The position numbers and the translations under genes are program-made. Shown piece after piece: positions 8,411-17,327 of a stretch of 64,000 nucleotides of DNA. Below the pieces are notes generated by a model. It had not been told where the DNA came from. It searched no databases and worked only from the letters and a program-made list of their open reading frames with translations. Position 1 is the stretch's first letter; the number at the start of each line of letters is the position of its first letter. The DNA comes from JBELHR01 sp049607205 (GTDB lineage: Bacteria > Bacteroidota > Bacteroidia > Flavobacteriales > Flavobacteriaceae), in the NCBI GenBank assembly GCA_049607205.1, contig JBMYWH010000003.1, positions 62,001 to 126,000 of the forward strand. The letters run 5' to 3'.

Positions 8411-9110
8411 AAAAATCAAAATAAGAGTCTCGATGAGGCTCTTTTTTTAATGTAAAATGCCACCATTCTTCAGGATAAATCTTGAAGCCCGATCGAATCA
8501 TTACCTCTCGAAGTATCTTCCTGTTTTGTTTTGCTTTTGCTGAAAGTTCCTCATAATAGACCCCCGAAATTTCACCAAAAAAGTCAAAAGGACTTCCCAT
8601 ATCTAATTCTCTACCAGTGGATAAATCATAGATACTAAGATCCACTGTAGAGCCTCTACTATGACCAGATTTAGCAGCGATATACCCCAATTTAAATAAG
8701 TCTGGTTTTTCAAAGTCTGGATAATATTCAGCTTTTTTCAAGGTATCATTGCTCTGCCTTGACCATATAACAAAGTCGTCTACAGATTTCTGAGCCCTGT
8801 AGGCATCAAAAACAACGACTCCATATCCTAAGGATTTAAATTCTTCTATAGCCTTTTGAAGGGCTATATAAGCGGAGTTGGTTAGGATTAAGTCTTTTCT
8901 GACTTCATAGCCTTTAACCACGCGCCCCATGAAATTATTATTACTGGCATACCTCAGATCAATGCGAACATCAGCCTGTTCTTGAGTCATTTGAACAAAA
9001 TCCTCAGGGATCTCCATGGCTTGTCCCCAAGAATGCCACGTAAAAAAAAAGCCCAGCAAAATTGCTAGGCTTTTAATATATTTTAGAATAAGTTTATTCA
9101 TAAATTTCAT
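8409..9110 (-). CDS. D-alanyl-D-alanine dipeptidase, VanX/DdpX type
   Basis: This 233-residue peptidase of family M15D has an N-terminal hydrophobic signal (about residues 8-30, ending WGQA), so it should be exported. Zinc ligands fit the family: His150 and Asp157 in SGHSRGSTVDLS and His218 in EEWWHF with catalytic Glu215. The transition-state Arg is in FDAYRAQKS (Arg105). VanX-type enzymes hydrolyse D-Ala-D-Ala; outside resistance clusters they are thought to recycle the dipeptide released from peptidoglycan. No vanH/vanA neighbours exist, so glycopeptide resistance is not suggested. The start overlaps the end of the nuclease gene by 17 bases, implying co-transcription and possible translational coupling. 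An alternative start is Met4. Confidence 0.87.
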   Translation of the reverse strand: MKFMNKLILKYIKSLAILLGFFFTWHSWGQAMEIPEDFVQMTQEQADVRIDLRYASNNNFMGRVVKGYEVRKDLILTNSAYIALQKAIEEFKSLGYGVVVFDAYRAQKSVDDFVIWSRQSNDTLKKAEYYPDFEKPDLFKLGYIAAKSGHSRGSTVDLSIYDLSTGRELDMGSPFDFFGEISGVYYEELSAKAKQNRKILREVMIRSGFKIYPEEWWHFTLKKEPHRDSYFDF

Positions 9111-9873
9111 TTAAAACAGAGGCTAATCTTAAACCTCCTTTTTGCAATTGAGTTCTCAATATAGGGAAATATTCATACATATATTCATAAGATAAATTAT
9201 CTCCAGGATTACAAGAAGCGTAAACCTTTTCTGCTAAGTTTTGAGATTCATACACCCAATCCATAAGCACTCCAGATTGTATATTTGCTTTTTGGGCATC
9301 GCTTAATTGATCCACATTATCGCAAAGTTCAGAATAACTCATTCCATAACTTGAAATCATTTTTGAATCCCAAACGGTGTGCAGGTTACTGTTTTTATAA
9401 AACCATTTAACCTTAACATCATTACCTCCTTTATCAGAACCATGTCCAACGTGAAGTGGCTGATGTAAATCCCCAATTAAATGGGTTAGCATTTTTAAAT
9501 AAAACTGCTGATCCTCCATCGAAGATTTTGGGTCCTTAAGGACCTCAACACATTTATTAATTCCTTGAATCAAATCTCCTTTAGGGTTGGCTGTAGCAGC
9601 GTCGTATTTTTCTCCATGTTCAAAGTTCACATAATGCCAGGTATAAAAAGCATCATAGCGATCATCTGATTTAATTTCATCTGCGTAAGTAGAAGCAAAT
9701 GCTAAAGAATGTCCATTTAAAATTTCATCCACTTTCTTAGAAGCTTTTTCAGATAAATTTCGTTGAGCTATTTCTCCCACCGCTCTATGACCATTTGCAC
9801 CCCAAAAAGTTACAGAAGCTCCAGCTCCTATAGTCAAAATCAAACCAAAAATTAAAAGTATCGTTTTTTTCAT
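9094..9873 (-). CDS. S1/P1-type zinc nuclease, secreted
   Basis: This 259-residue protein has a signal peptide whose cleavage would expose Trp24 (SVTF|WGANGHRAVG); in S1/P1 nucleases the mature N-terminal Trp itself binds zinc. Further ligands are in GHRAVGEIA (His29), STYADEIKSD, YTWHYVNF and HLIGDLHQPLHVG, and a late NLHTVWDS matches the family. These enzymes cut single-stranded DNA and RNA and remove 3'-phosphates from nucleotides. In the periplasm or outside the cell it probably supplies phosphate or nucleosides. It is the first gene of a two-gene unit with the dipeptidase. A TACTTTTG -7 box lies just upstream on the same strand. Confidence 0.9.
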   Translation of the reverse strand: MKKTILLIFGLILTIGAGASVTFWGANGHRAVGEIAQRNLSEKASKKVDEILNGHSLAFASTYADEIKSDDRYDAFYTWHYVNFEHGEKYDAATANPKGDLIQGINKCVEVLKDPKSSMEDQQFYLKMLTHLIGDLHQPLHVGHGSDKGGNDVKVKWFYKNSNLHTVWDSKMISSYGMSYSELCDNVDQLSDAQKANIQSGVLMDWVYESQNLAEKVYASCNPGDNLSYEYMYEYFPILRTQLQKGGLRLASVLNEIYE

Positions 9874-9889
9874 TTAAATATATTTTGAA

Positions 9890-9897
9890 CAAAAGTA
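9890..9897 (-). promoter_or_regulatory. Candidate -7 box for the nuclease/dipeptidase unit
   Basis: On the minus strand the sequence TACTTTTG fits TAnnTTTG exactly, about 17 bases before the start codon at 9873. No clear -33 TTG was found at the expected distance, so the call rests on one box. Confidence 0.45.
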
Positions 9898-9947
9898 AGT
9901 AATAAAATCTTCAGTTTTTTCTAACTTGCATAAAAACTAAAAACATA

Positions 9948-10115
9948 ATGAAAGAATATAAATTCATAAAACAAAAGCCAACAGCCATTAAGAGAGACCA
10001 CGATTTTGAAGAATTGCTAAACTCCTATGCTAAAACAGGTTGGCAGGTTTTAGAAGTTTTTGTTCACAGAGGAAATATCAAAGCAGTGTTGGAACGTGAA
10101 AAACAAGAAGAATAG
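9948..10115 (+). CDS. DUF4177 family mini-protein
   Basis: A 55-residue open frame beginning MKEYKFIKQKP and containing FEELLNSYAKTGWQVLEVF and IKAVLEREK. The pattern of an aromatic start strand, a helix, GW-V---V and a final VLERE is that of DUF4177, small proteins of about 50-60 residues with no known biochemical function. It ends two bases before the HAD phosphatase start, so it is probably the first gene of that operon. No membrane segment or signal. The family match rests on pattern recognition over a short length. Confidence 0.65.
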   Translation: MKEYKFIKQKPTAIKRDHDFEELLNSYAKTGWQVLEVFVHRGNIKAVLEREKQEE

Positions 10116-10117
10116 TT

Positions 10118-10912
10118 TTGAATAAACCCTTTAAACTTTTATTTACAGATATCGATGGAACGCTCTTGGATTCGGAGCGCTATATTTCCCAGCAAACTAA
10201 AGACGCCTTTGATCAAATGGGTGTAGATGCTATTCTTATCTCATCTAGACAACCCTCGGCAATGTATTATCTACAAGAGGCCCTGAATATCTCTGGAACC
10301 CCATTAGTTTGTTATAATGGAGGGCTCATTATTAAACAAGGTGAAGTATTGAGCTCAATCACTATTTCCGACCAAATCACTAAAGCGGCATTAGTCAAAG
10401 CAAAAAGTTTAGACTTACACCTAAGCACCTATCACCTAGATACATGGACCGCACCAATGGAAGATCAGTGGACCGCTCGAGAAATAAACAATACTAGAGT
10501 GACCCCTAAACTTTCCAATTTTGACCAGATGATTGCTCAAGAGAATCATCAAAGTCACAAAATGATGGGGATGGGAGAACCTGAAAAAGTAGATGCTTTA
10601 ATTAGCTATCTTGAGACTGCGTTTCCCAATCAATTGCACTGCTATAGATCAAAAGACACTTATGTGGAAATCTCCCCTATGGATATCTCTAAAAAAACAG
10701 CAATAGAAGAAGTGTTGAATCATTATTACCCTAGCATAAAGCTTGAAGACTGTATTGCTTTCGGGGATAATTACAACGACATTGAAATGCTTGAAGCAGT
10801 GGGGATTGGTGTTGCTATGGGCAACGCAAAAGATGCGGTTAAACAAATCGCAAAACATCAAACCATAGGAAACAAAGAACATGGTGTCGCCCATTTTTTA
10901 AACTCTTTCTAG
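10118..10912 (+). CDS. HAD-superfamily phosphatase, Cof/IIB type
   Basis: This 264-residue protein has the HAD motif I LFTDIDGTLLDSE (nucleophile Asp11, acid/base Asp13), a motif II Ser within ILISSRQPSAM, a motif III Lys near KKTAIEEVL and motif IV FGDNYNDIEML. The large middle cap with a mixed alpha/beta pattern makes it subclass IIB (Cof-like), whose members dephosphorylate small sugar phosphates, flavin or pyridoxal phosphates. It begins at a TTG because no ATG is available in a sensible position and the upstream stop is 2 bases away. It ends 1 base before the ATG of the kinase/peptidase/aminotransferase fusion, so the two are surely co-translated. The substrate is unknown; a phosphorylated intermediate of that fusion protein is a reasonable guess. 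Confidence 0.85.
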   Translation: MNKPFKLLFTDIDGTLLDSERYISQQTKDAFDQMGVDAILISSRQPSAMYYLQEALNISGTPLVCYNGGLIIKQGEVLSSITISDQITKAALVKAKSLDLHLSTYHLDTWTAPMEDQWTAREINNTRVTPKLSNFDQMIAQENHQSHKMMGMGEPEKVDALISYLETAFPNQLHCYRSKDTYVEISPMDISKKTAIEEVLNHYYPSIKLEDCIAFGDNYNDIEMLEAVGIGVAMGNAKDAVKQIAKHQTIGNKEHGVAHFLNSF

Positions 10913-10913
10913 A

Positions 10914-13784
10914 ATGACAGAACTCTTGGCTTTTCTTTCCAAGGACTACTCGATAAAATCACTGAAACAGCTCCCTGGAGAAGTAGATCTGAATTTTCTA
11001 ATGATCACGGATCAAGGAGCTTCTTTTTTAGTCAAACTAGTCCAAGGTTCAAATTCACAAGAATTTCAGAACGACCTACTACATTTTCTGAGCTCAAATC
11101 CCGATTATACAGGACCTCGTCTAATTAAACAATACCCCGAAGCCTTAGGTGATTATAATGTCAAAATCATTTCGTGGATTGAAGGTAAGGTATGGGCAAG
11201 TAATCCACATCCCAAGCTTTCTAACTTCTTAAATCTTGGTAAAGTTTCAGGAAGATTAACAAAGCATTTAAAAAGCTTTGAGCACCCTAAAGCCCATTTC
11301 AACTTGGAATGGGACCTAGCTCAAGCTCTTTGGATTGAAAAGCACCTTTCCATTTTTGATACAGAACAACGAGAATATATTCAACGGAGTATCATCGATT
11401 TCAAAAATATTCAAGAGCACTATAAACTCCTTCCTAAGTCTATAATTCACAATGATGTAAACGAACATAACATCATCATAGACCCCGAAGGGGACCCAGT
11501 AGAAATTATAGATTTCGGTGATGCTATTTATAGCCAAACTATAAATGATTTAGCCATTTTAATTGCTTATGCTACTATGGAATTGGATCACCCTCATAAG
11601 GCGGCCAAAACCTTAATCCAAGGCTACCATAGCCAATATTCACTATCTGAAGCGGAATTAGACCTCTTAGAACCACTTATCAGAATGCGATATGCGGTAA
11701 GTTTGACTAAATCCAAACTAAACTCAATTGCCTTCCCAGAGCAAACCTACCTTCAAGTTAGTGCTCAGAAAACATGGAAAGGACTTCAAAACTGGTCAAA
11801 ACTCAACCCTCAGTGGACTAGAGTACAATTCTATAGCGCCCTAGAAAAAACCCCATCAGATTTAAAAGAAAAACTGGCAGAGATTTCTAAGCTCAATTTA
11901 GATTTTTCTCAGTTTTGTCCTAATCCAACTGAGCCCATAGACTTAAGTGTAGAAAGTTCTTTTCTCGCTTCTTTAAACAATGAAGAGGACCTAAGTGAAT
12001 TCCAGGAGCATCTGCAAAGAACTTTTCCCGAGAATACCACAGCTATAGGAGGCTATCTAGAAGCACGTACTCTATATACCAGCGAGGCCTTTCAAAAGAT
12101 TGACCTCAATCAAATAAATTACAGGAGCATCCACCTAGGAATTGATCTTTGGTTCAAAAACGGACATGTACTTAAAGCCCCCTTAGATGGTAAAATTGTC
12201 CTCTTAGAAAATCATCAAATAAGGAAAGATTACGGACCTCTTATAGTCCTTGAACACCTACTGGATTCTGGTAGAAAATTCTATACCCTTTATGGTCATT
12301 TAAGCACTGAAAGCACAGCTCAACTCAGTCTCGGTCAACAAATTAAACAGGGGCAAAAATTTGCAGAAATTGGCAATTCAACTGAAAACGGAAATTGGGT
12401 CCCTCATCTACATTTCCAGCTTGTTATGGACCTGCTTGGAAATACTAAAAATTTTCCTGGAGTAGCCTACCCAGATGATATAGAAGCGTGGAAGATGATT
12501 TGTCCCAGTCCAATGATTCTTTTTAAAAACCCACCAAAAACGAAGTTAAAACAGAGTCTTTCTTATCATGAAATATTGAAAGATCGAAAACAAAACTTAG
12601 GAACTAATTTAAGTCTGTCTTATGAGAAACCTTTGTTAATACTCAAGGGCAAAGGCTCTTTTTTGTATGACTACCAGGCCCAGAAATATCTTGACCTGGT
12701 CAACAATGTAGCTCATGTAGGGCATGAAAACCCCAATATAATAAAGGCCGGAAATCAACAGTCCTATCTACTGAACACCAACAGTAGATATCTACACCCT
12801 TCAAGAGTAGCCTACGCTAAGGAACTCATGGCAACCCTTCCTAAAAGGTTTAGTCGCGTCTATTTTGTAAACTCAGGGTCGGAGGCTAACGAGCTAGCCA
12901 TTAGAATGGCCAAAACCTTTACCGGATATTCTAATATTTTAGCTCTTGATCATGGATACCACGGAAACACATCCCAATGCATAGACATCAGTAGTTATAA
13001 ATTTCAAGCCAAAGGTGGTCGGGGAAAAGTCCCCTCCACCCTACTAGCCTCTGCACAGAAAAGTGACGATCAAAGGTTAAAGACCCTCGGTCAAGAAATC
13101 GCACTTAATCCCGTGGCAGGCTATATCTACGAATCTATTCAAAGTTGTGCAGGACAAATTCCTTTAAATCCGGAGCTTCACAAAAATTTAGAAGGCCTTA
13201 TTCACGATCAAGGAGGACTGAGTATTGCAGATGAAGTTCAAACTGGTTTTGGAAGAATTGGGAGTCATTTTTGGGCCTTTGAGGCCATAAAAGCCCAACC
13301 AGACATCGTGACCATGGGGAAACCCATAGGAAATGGTCATCCCCTAGCCGCTGTCGCTTGTACAGAAGAAGTAGCTCAAGGATTTGACAACGGAATGGAA
13401 TACTTCAATACCTTTGGAGGCAATCCTGTTTCTTGTGAAATTGGAAGAGCAGTCTTAAGAGAAGTTAAAGGAAATAACCTTCAACAAAACGCTCTAAACA
13501 TGGGGGATTTATTAATAAGAGAACTCCATAAAATAACACTCCCGAACCTTTATAAAATTAGAGGGAAAGGTCTATTCTTAGGAATTGAATTTCGAGACTC
13601 AATAGGACAAGCTGATGGCCTAACTGCAAAAAGGCTTGCCGAAGGACTCAAGGATCTAGGCGTTTTAATCTCTACCGATGGCCCACAACTCAATGTTCTT
13701 AAAATTAAACCACCTATTACAATCAATTCCGAAGAGATTCTGGATTTAATACATAAAATTAAACTAATACTACCACGCTTATGA
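10914..13784 (+). CDS. APH-type kinase / M23 peptidase / class III aminotransferase fusion
   Basis: A 956-residue three-part protein. Residues 1 to about 330 are an aminoglycoside-phosphotransferase-like kinase: catalytic loop IIHNDVNEHNI (His179, Asp181, Asn186) and metal site IIDFGDA (Asp200). Residues about 385-545 are an M23 (LytM) peptidase domain with all zinc ligands kept: His407 and Asp411 in IHLGIDLW, YGHLS (His461), and HLHF (His498, His500). Residues about 560-956 are a PLP class III aminotransferase-like domain: NSGSEANELAIR, IADEVQTGFGR and the PLP lysine in TMGKPIGNG (Lys803). Animals have separate relatives, a hydroxylysine kinase and phospho-lyases acting on phosphoethanolamine or phosphohydroxylysine, so phosphorylation followed by PLP-dependent elimination of an amino alcohol is a plausible activity. 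There is no signal peptide, so the M23 domain would sit in the cytoplasm, which is odd. Confidence 0.85.
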   Translation: MTELLAFLSKDYSIKSLKQLPGEVDLNFLMITDQGASFLVKLVQGSNSQEFQNDLLHFLSSNPDYTGPRLIKQYPEALGDYNVKIISWIEGKVWASNPHPKLSNFLNLGKVSGRLTKHLKSFEHPKAHFNLEWDLAQALWIEKHLSIFDTEQREYIQRSIIDFKNIQEHYKLLPKSIIHNDVNEHNIIIDPEGDPVEIIDFGDAIYSQTINDLAILIAYATMELDHPHKAAKTLIQGYHSQYSLSEAELDLLEPLIRMRYAVSLTKSKLNSIAFPEQTYLQVSAQKTWKGLQNWSKLNPQWTRVQFYSALEKTPSDLKEKLAEISKLNLDFSQFCPNPTEPIDLSVESSFLASLNNEEDLSEFQEHLQRTFPENTTAIGGYLEARTLYTSEAFQKIDLNQINYRSIHLGIDLWFKNGHVLKAPLDGKIVLLENHQIRKDYGPLIVLEHLLDSGRKFYTLYGHLSTESTAQLSLGQQIKQGQKFAEIGNSTENGNWVPHLHFQLVMDLLGNTKNFPGVAYPDDIEAWKMICPSPMILFKNPPKTKLKQSLSYHEILKDRKQNLGTNLSLSYEKPLLILKGKGSFLYDYQAQKYLDLVNNVAHVGHENPNIIKAGNQQSYLLNTNSRYLHPSRVAYAKELMATLPKRFSRVYFVNSGSEANELAIRMAKTFTGYSNILALDHGYHGNTSQCIDISSYKFQAKGGRGKVPSTLLASAQKSDDQRLKTLGQEIALNPVAGYIYESIQSCAGQIPLNPELHKNLEGLIHDQGGLSIADEVQTGFGRIGSHFWAFEAIKAQPDIVTMGKPIGNGHPLAAVACTEEVAQGFDNGMEYFNTFGGNPVSCEIGRAVLREVKGNNLQQNALNMGDLLIRELHKITLPNLYKIRGKGLFLGIEFRDSIGQADGLTAKRLAEGLKDLGVLISTDGPQLNVLKIKPPITINSEEILDLIHKIKLILPRL

Positions 13785-15079
13785 ACCCTCCTATATTTAC
13801 CCAAGATGTAATCGTTTTTGGACTTTTGATGTTATGTTTAGGTTTTACCTTTTACACCTCATCTTTGAAGACTGGCTTCTGGTCAAAATTCTATAAAGTC
13901 GTTCCTGCTTTACTAATGTGTTACCTGCTTCCTGCAATTCTGAGTTCAGCAGGGATCATTGCGGACAGCTGGAGCTATTTAGATGCACAAGAACATATCG
14001 TTAAAGGTAAATCAGAACTGTATACCGTGGCAAAAAACTACCTCCTACCCGCTTCCTTAATTCTTATGACCTTAAGCATTGATCTCAAAGCTGTATTTAA
14101 CCTGGGACCAAAAGCCTTAATAATGTTCTTTACAGGAACGCTGGGAATAATCATCGGAGGTCCTATTGCTTTGTTGATCATCTCGTCCATTCAGCCCGAT
14201 ATATTAGGCGGAGCTGGACCAGATGAAGTGTGGAGAGGTCTTGCAACTATAGCAGGAAGTTGGATCGGTGGAGGTGCAAATCAAACTGCGATGTATGAAA
14301 TCTATGGCTATAATCCTGAAAAATATGGAGCCATGGTCTTCGTAGATATTATTGTGGCAAACATCTGGATGGCCATACTACTTTTCGGGATTGGAAAATC
14401 AGTCAAAATTGACAAATGGCTCAAAGCAGACAATTCAGCCATAGAAGCTTTGAAAGAAAAGGTATCCAACTATAGTGAACAAGTCAAACGCCAACCAGAA
14501 CTCAAAGATTATATGATTATGTTAGGGGCTGCCTTCTTCGGTGTAGCCTTAGCTCATTTAGGTGCTCAGTTTACTCAAGGAGCCTTGAGTAGTTCTTTTG
14601 AATTCATTAACGACCCCAGTCATTTTTTAAGTTTTATGAATTCGCATTTCTTTTGGATGATTACCTATGCAACGCTTTTAGGTATACTTGCTTCCTTTAC
14701 TCCATTGAAATCATTTGAAGGAGCTGGAGCTAGTAAACTTGGATCAGTATTTATATATATTTTAGTAGCGACCATTGGAATGAAAATGGACTTGACTCAA
14801 ATTTTTGATAATCCACTTCTTTTAATTGTAGGACTGATATGGATGGCAATTCACGTATTCTTACTCATACTAATTGCAAAATTGATCAAAGCTCCATATT
14901 TCTTCTTAGCGGTAGGATCTAAAGCTAATATTGGTGGAGCCGCTTCAGCACCGGTCGTTGCAGCAGCTTTTCATCCTGCCCTGGCTACCGTTGGTGTTTT
15001 GTTGGCTGTATTTGGATATGCTGTTGGAACCTTTGGAGCCATATTATGCGCACAACTTATGGAAATCGTAAGTCTCTAA
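13781..15079 (+). CDS. DUF819 family integral membrane protein
   Basis: This 432-residue protein has around ten to twelve hydrophobic segments, beginning VIVFGLLMLCLGFTFYTSS. Conserved DUF819 stretches include GSWIGGGANQTAMYEIY, IYILVATIGMKMDLTQIF and NIGGAASAPVVAAAF. The paired glycine-rich re-entrant motifs GGGANQ and NIGGAASAP suggest an inverted-repeat transporter fold like that of other carboxylate or amino acid carriers; the substrate of the family is not established. The ATG overlaps the stop of the fusion gene (ATGA), so it is the last gene of that operon and may carry the substrate or product of the fusion enzyme across the inner membrane. Confidence 0.82.
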   Translation: MNPPIFTQDVIVFGLLMLCLGFTFYTSSLKTGFWSKFYKVVPALLMCYLLPAILSSAGIIADSWSYLDAQEHIVKGKSELYTVAKNYLLPASLILMTLSIDLKAVFNLGPKALIMFFTGTLGIIIGGPIALLIISSIQPDILGGAGPDEVWRGLATIAGSWIGGGANQTAMYEIYGYNPEKYGAMVFVDIIVANIWMAILLFGIGKSVKIDKWLKADNSAIEALKEKVSNYSEQVKRQPELKDYMIMLGAAFFGVALAHLGAQFTQGALSSSFEFINDPSHFLSFMNSHFFWMITYATLLGILASFTPLKSFEGAGASKLGSVFIYILVATIGMKMDLTQIFDNPLLLIVGLIWMAIHVFLLILIAKLIKAPYFFLAVGSKANIGGAASAPVVAAAFHPALATVGVLLAVFGYAVGTFGAILCAQLMEIVSL

Positions 15080-15160
15080 GCATAGCTTTACAGAATTTTA
15101 TTAGGATTTTTTAAAAAAAAGAAGATATTTGCAGGCTAAGACCATAATGCTATATAACAA

Positions 15161-15847
15161 ATGAAAAAAATATTTTTAGCAATCACAATTCTTGCTTTAA
15201 CGGTAAGTTGTAATTCAAATTCAGATCATAATATGATCGTTAACGGACATGTAAAAGGACTTAAAAAAGGACATCTTTACCTTCAAAAAGTTCAGGATTC
15301 TATGATGGTGTCCGTGGATTCAATATTTGTTGATGGAAGCGATGAATTTACTTTAGGAGCAAATGTAAAGGATGCCGAAATGTACTTCATCAATCTAAAC
15401 AAAGATCAAAATTTCAGGATAGCATTTTTCGGAGAAGCAGGACATATTACAGTAAATACAGAATTGGAAGATTTTACAGTAAAAGCTAAAATTGCCGGTT
15501 CTAAAAGTCAAGATTTACTTGATCAATATATCAAAATGTCTAAACGCTTTAACGACAAACGTCTGGATCTAATCCAAGCGAATTTTGAGGCTCAAAAGCA
15601 GGGTGACGCGTCTAAAACAGACAGCATTTCTAAGCAATTTGACAACCTCCTTAAAAGAAGATATTTCTATACAACCAATTTTGCAATGACCCACGGTGAT
15701 TCAGAAGTAGCTCCTTACCTAGGAATGACTGAACTTTTCAATGCAACGAATAAGTTACTAGATACGGTAAATCAATCTTTGACTCCAGAGGTAAAAGCAT
15801 CCAAATACGGTAAGGCTTTTCAACAAATGATCGATTCGAGAAAATAA
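15161..15847 (+). CDS. DUF4369 domain lipoprotein
   Basis: This 228-residue protein has a lipoprotein signal with lipobox TVSC (Cys17). The region after it (VNGHVKGLKKGHLYLQKV...VDSIFVDG...YFINL) is the DUF4369 beta-sandwich usually found in front of a thioredoxin domain in Bacteroidota thiol-disulfide oxidoreductases. Here the thioredoxin part is missing and only a Lys-rich helical tail follows, with no CxxC motif. It is probably attached to the outer membrane facing the periplasm, with unknown function. It is followed by a strong bidirectional terminator and lies 81 bases after the DUF819 gene, so it is probably transcribed alone. Confidence 0.75.
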   Translation: MKKIFLAITILALTVSCNSNSDHNMIVNGHVKGLKKGHLYLQKVQDSMMVSVDSIFVDGSDEFTLGANVKDAEMYFINLNKDQNFRIAFFGEAGHITVNTELEDFTVKAKIAGSKSQDLLDQYIKMSKRFNDKRLDLIQANFEAQKQGDASKTDSISKQFDNLLKRRYFYTTNFAMTHGDSEVAPYLGMTELFNATNKLLDTVNQSLTPEVKASKYGKAFQQMIDSRK

Positions 15848-15865
15848 GCTTACGCTTTTTTTAAT

Positions 15866-15907
15866 AAAAAAAACCTCCTTAGTTCTAAAAACTAAGGAGG
15901 TTTTTTA
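15866..15907. terminator. Bidirectional terminator
   Basis: AAAACCTCCTTAGTT pairs with AACTAAGGAGGTTTT around a 5-base loop, with T and A runs on both sides. It separates the DUF4369 lipoprotein gene from the convergent AIM24-family gene. Confidence 0.9.
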
Positions 15908-15962
15908 GTTAAATAAATAAGGTTTTGGTTTTTGCCTACAAATCGAACTTAGATCTAATTGT

Positions 15963-16760
15963 TTAAAAACTTCTATCTCCTCCAATCATATTTCCAATCC
16001 CTCCTAATGGACCACCTTCTCCTCGAGAAGCTCCATTACGAGGGATTGATGCTATAATACGGTCTGCCAGTCTACTAAATGGTAGAGATTGCACGAAAAC
16101 TGTACCTGGCCCCTGAAGCTTGGCAAAGTACAAACCTTCCCCTCCAAAGAATGTATTCTTAATTCCTCCTACATATTCTATATCAAAATCTACCTCAGAA
16201 GTAAACCCTACTAAACACCCGGTATCTACTTTAAATGTTTCTCCATGAGTCAACTCCCTCTTCACAATACTTCCTCCAGCATGTAAAAAAGCTAAACCAT
16301 CTCCTTCTAACTTCTGCATAATAAAACCTTCCCCTCCAAAAAAACCGGCTCCAAGTTTCTTATTAAAAGCAATTCCAACGGAAACCCCTTTAGCAGCACA
16401 TAAAAAAGATTCTTTTTGGCAAATAAAACGTCCATGAAATTCAGAAAGATCCACAGGGAGTATATTACCAGGATAAGGAGAAGCAAATGATACCTTCTGC
16501 TTTACAGCAGATTGATTCCCGTACAGAGTCATAAAAAGATTCTCTCCACTCAACATCCTCTTACCAGCAGAAAACATTTTTCCGAGAAAACCTTCATCAT
16601 CCCGAGAACCATCTCCAAAAATGGTCTCTAGTCCAATTCCTTGATCCATCATCATCATGGCTCCGGGTTGAGATACAACGGCTTCTCCAGGGTCTAGTTC
16701 AATAGATACAAACTGCATTTCTGCTCCTTTAATTTCAAAATCTATCTCATGAGAATTCAT
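15963..16760 (-). CDS. AIM24 / TIGR00266 family protein
   Basis: This 265-residue protein is of the AIM24 family, which folds as a beta-barrel of trimeric biotin attachment-like type. Visible family motifs are VELDPGEAVVSQPGAMM-like at residues 20-37, GENLFMTLYG, FIMQKLEGDGLAFLHAGGSI and a glycine-rich end (GEGGPLGGIGNMIGG). There is no signal peptide or membrane helix, so it is probably cytoplasmic. The function in bacteria is unknown; the mitochondrial relative helps to organise inner-membrane complexes. Its stop lies downstream toward the terminator, and only one base separates its start from the DUF4442 gene end, so the two form an operon. Confidence 0.85.
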   Translation of the reverse strand: MNSHEIDFEIKGAEMQFVSIELDPGEAVVSQPGAMMMMDQGIGLETIFGDGSRDDEGFLGKMFSAGKRMLSGENLFMTLYGNQSAVKQKVSFASPYPGNILPVDLSEFHGRFICQKESFLCAAKGVSVGIAFNKKLGAGFFGGEGFIMQKLEGDGLAFLHAGGSIVKRELTHGETFKVDTGCLVGFTSEVDFDIEYVGGIKNTFFGGEGLYFAKLQGPGTVFVQSLPFSRLADRIIASIPRNGASRGEGGPLGGIGNMIGGDRSF

Positions 16761-16761
16761 A

Positions 16762-17214
16762 TTATTTCTTTTTTAATTTAATACTCCATTTAAAACTGTA
16801 GTTAGAAACCACGTCTCCTTGCCCATCTATTCCTTGAGAATAAAGCGTAAAACTCACCCCTTCACCTGTTGCTAAGGCCTTATCAAAAGACTGCTTTACA
16901 ATTTCTCCTCCATCACAAGTAAAATTTATTTTTCCGACAGCCTTTTTTGTAAAATCACCTTGATGCCCCACAACCAACATAGAAAACTTTTCTTTTCTAT
17001 CAGATACCTCCCTGAGTATCAAAGAACCCGTACTTAACTCTGCCGCCATGGATTGAACAGCAAAATACATAGAACGGAAAGGGTTTTGGTTAATCCATTT
17101 ATAAGTTACATCAACTCTTGCACTATTTCTATTTAATTCTTTTAAACGAACCCCGCATAAATAAGCTGAAGGTAGCTTAAACATTAGCATCTTATTAATT
17201 GTCTTGATATTCAT
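16762..17214 (-). CDS. DUF4442 hotdog-fold thioesterase-like protein
   Basis: This 150-residue protein matches the DUF4442 branch of the hotdog thioesterase superfamily: an N-terminal helix with FKLPSAYLCGVRLKEL, then ARVDVTYKWINQNPFRSMYFAVQSMAAELSTG in two parts, the signature in which NPFRSMYFA marks the central hotdog helix. The last half has alternating strands ending VVSNYSFKWSIKLKKK. Family members may hydrolyse acyl-CoA or merely bind it; no activity can be assigned. It is the first gene of a two-gene unit with the AIM24-family gene, one base apart. Confidence 0.7.
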   Translation of the reverse strand: MNIKTINKMLMFKLPSAYLCGVRLKELNRNSARVDVTYKWINQNPFRSMYFAVQSMAAELSTGSLILREVSDRKEKFSMLVVGHQGDFTKKAVGKINFTCDGGEIVKQSFDKALATGEGVSFTLYSQGIDGQGDVVSNYSFKWSIKLKKK

Positions 17215-17327
17215 ATTCTAAATTTTCTTTCAATTTAGTAATTCTAGAAGAATAATCTTCAATGCTGATAATGTTAAAGTTTGTTAAATTATAGTACTTT
17301 GTATTGCATAATACCTTCTAATGTTCA

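Noticed and set aside
8409..9110. Glycopeptide resistance gene vanX
   Set aside because: The enzyme is of the right family but no vanH, vanA or vanRS genes are near; a recycling role is more likely.
10060..10118. Suspected frameshift at the end of the DUF4177 mini-gene
   Set aside because: A count of bases against the downstream gene start at 10118 showed the frame is intact and ends at 10115.
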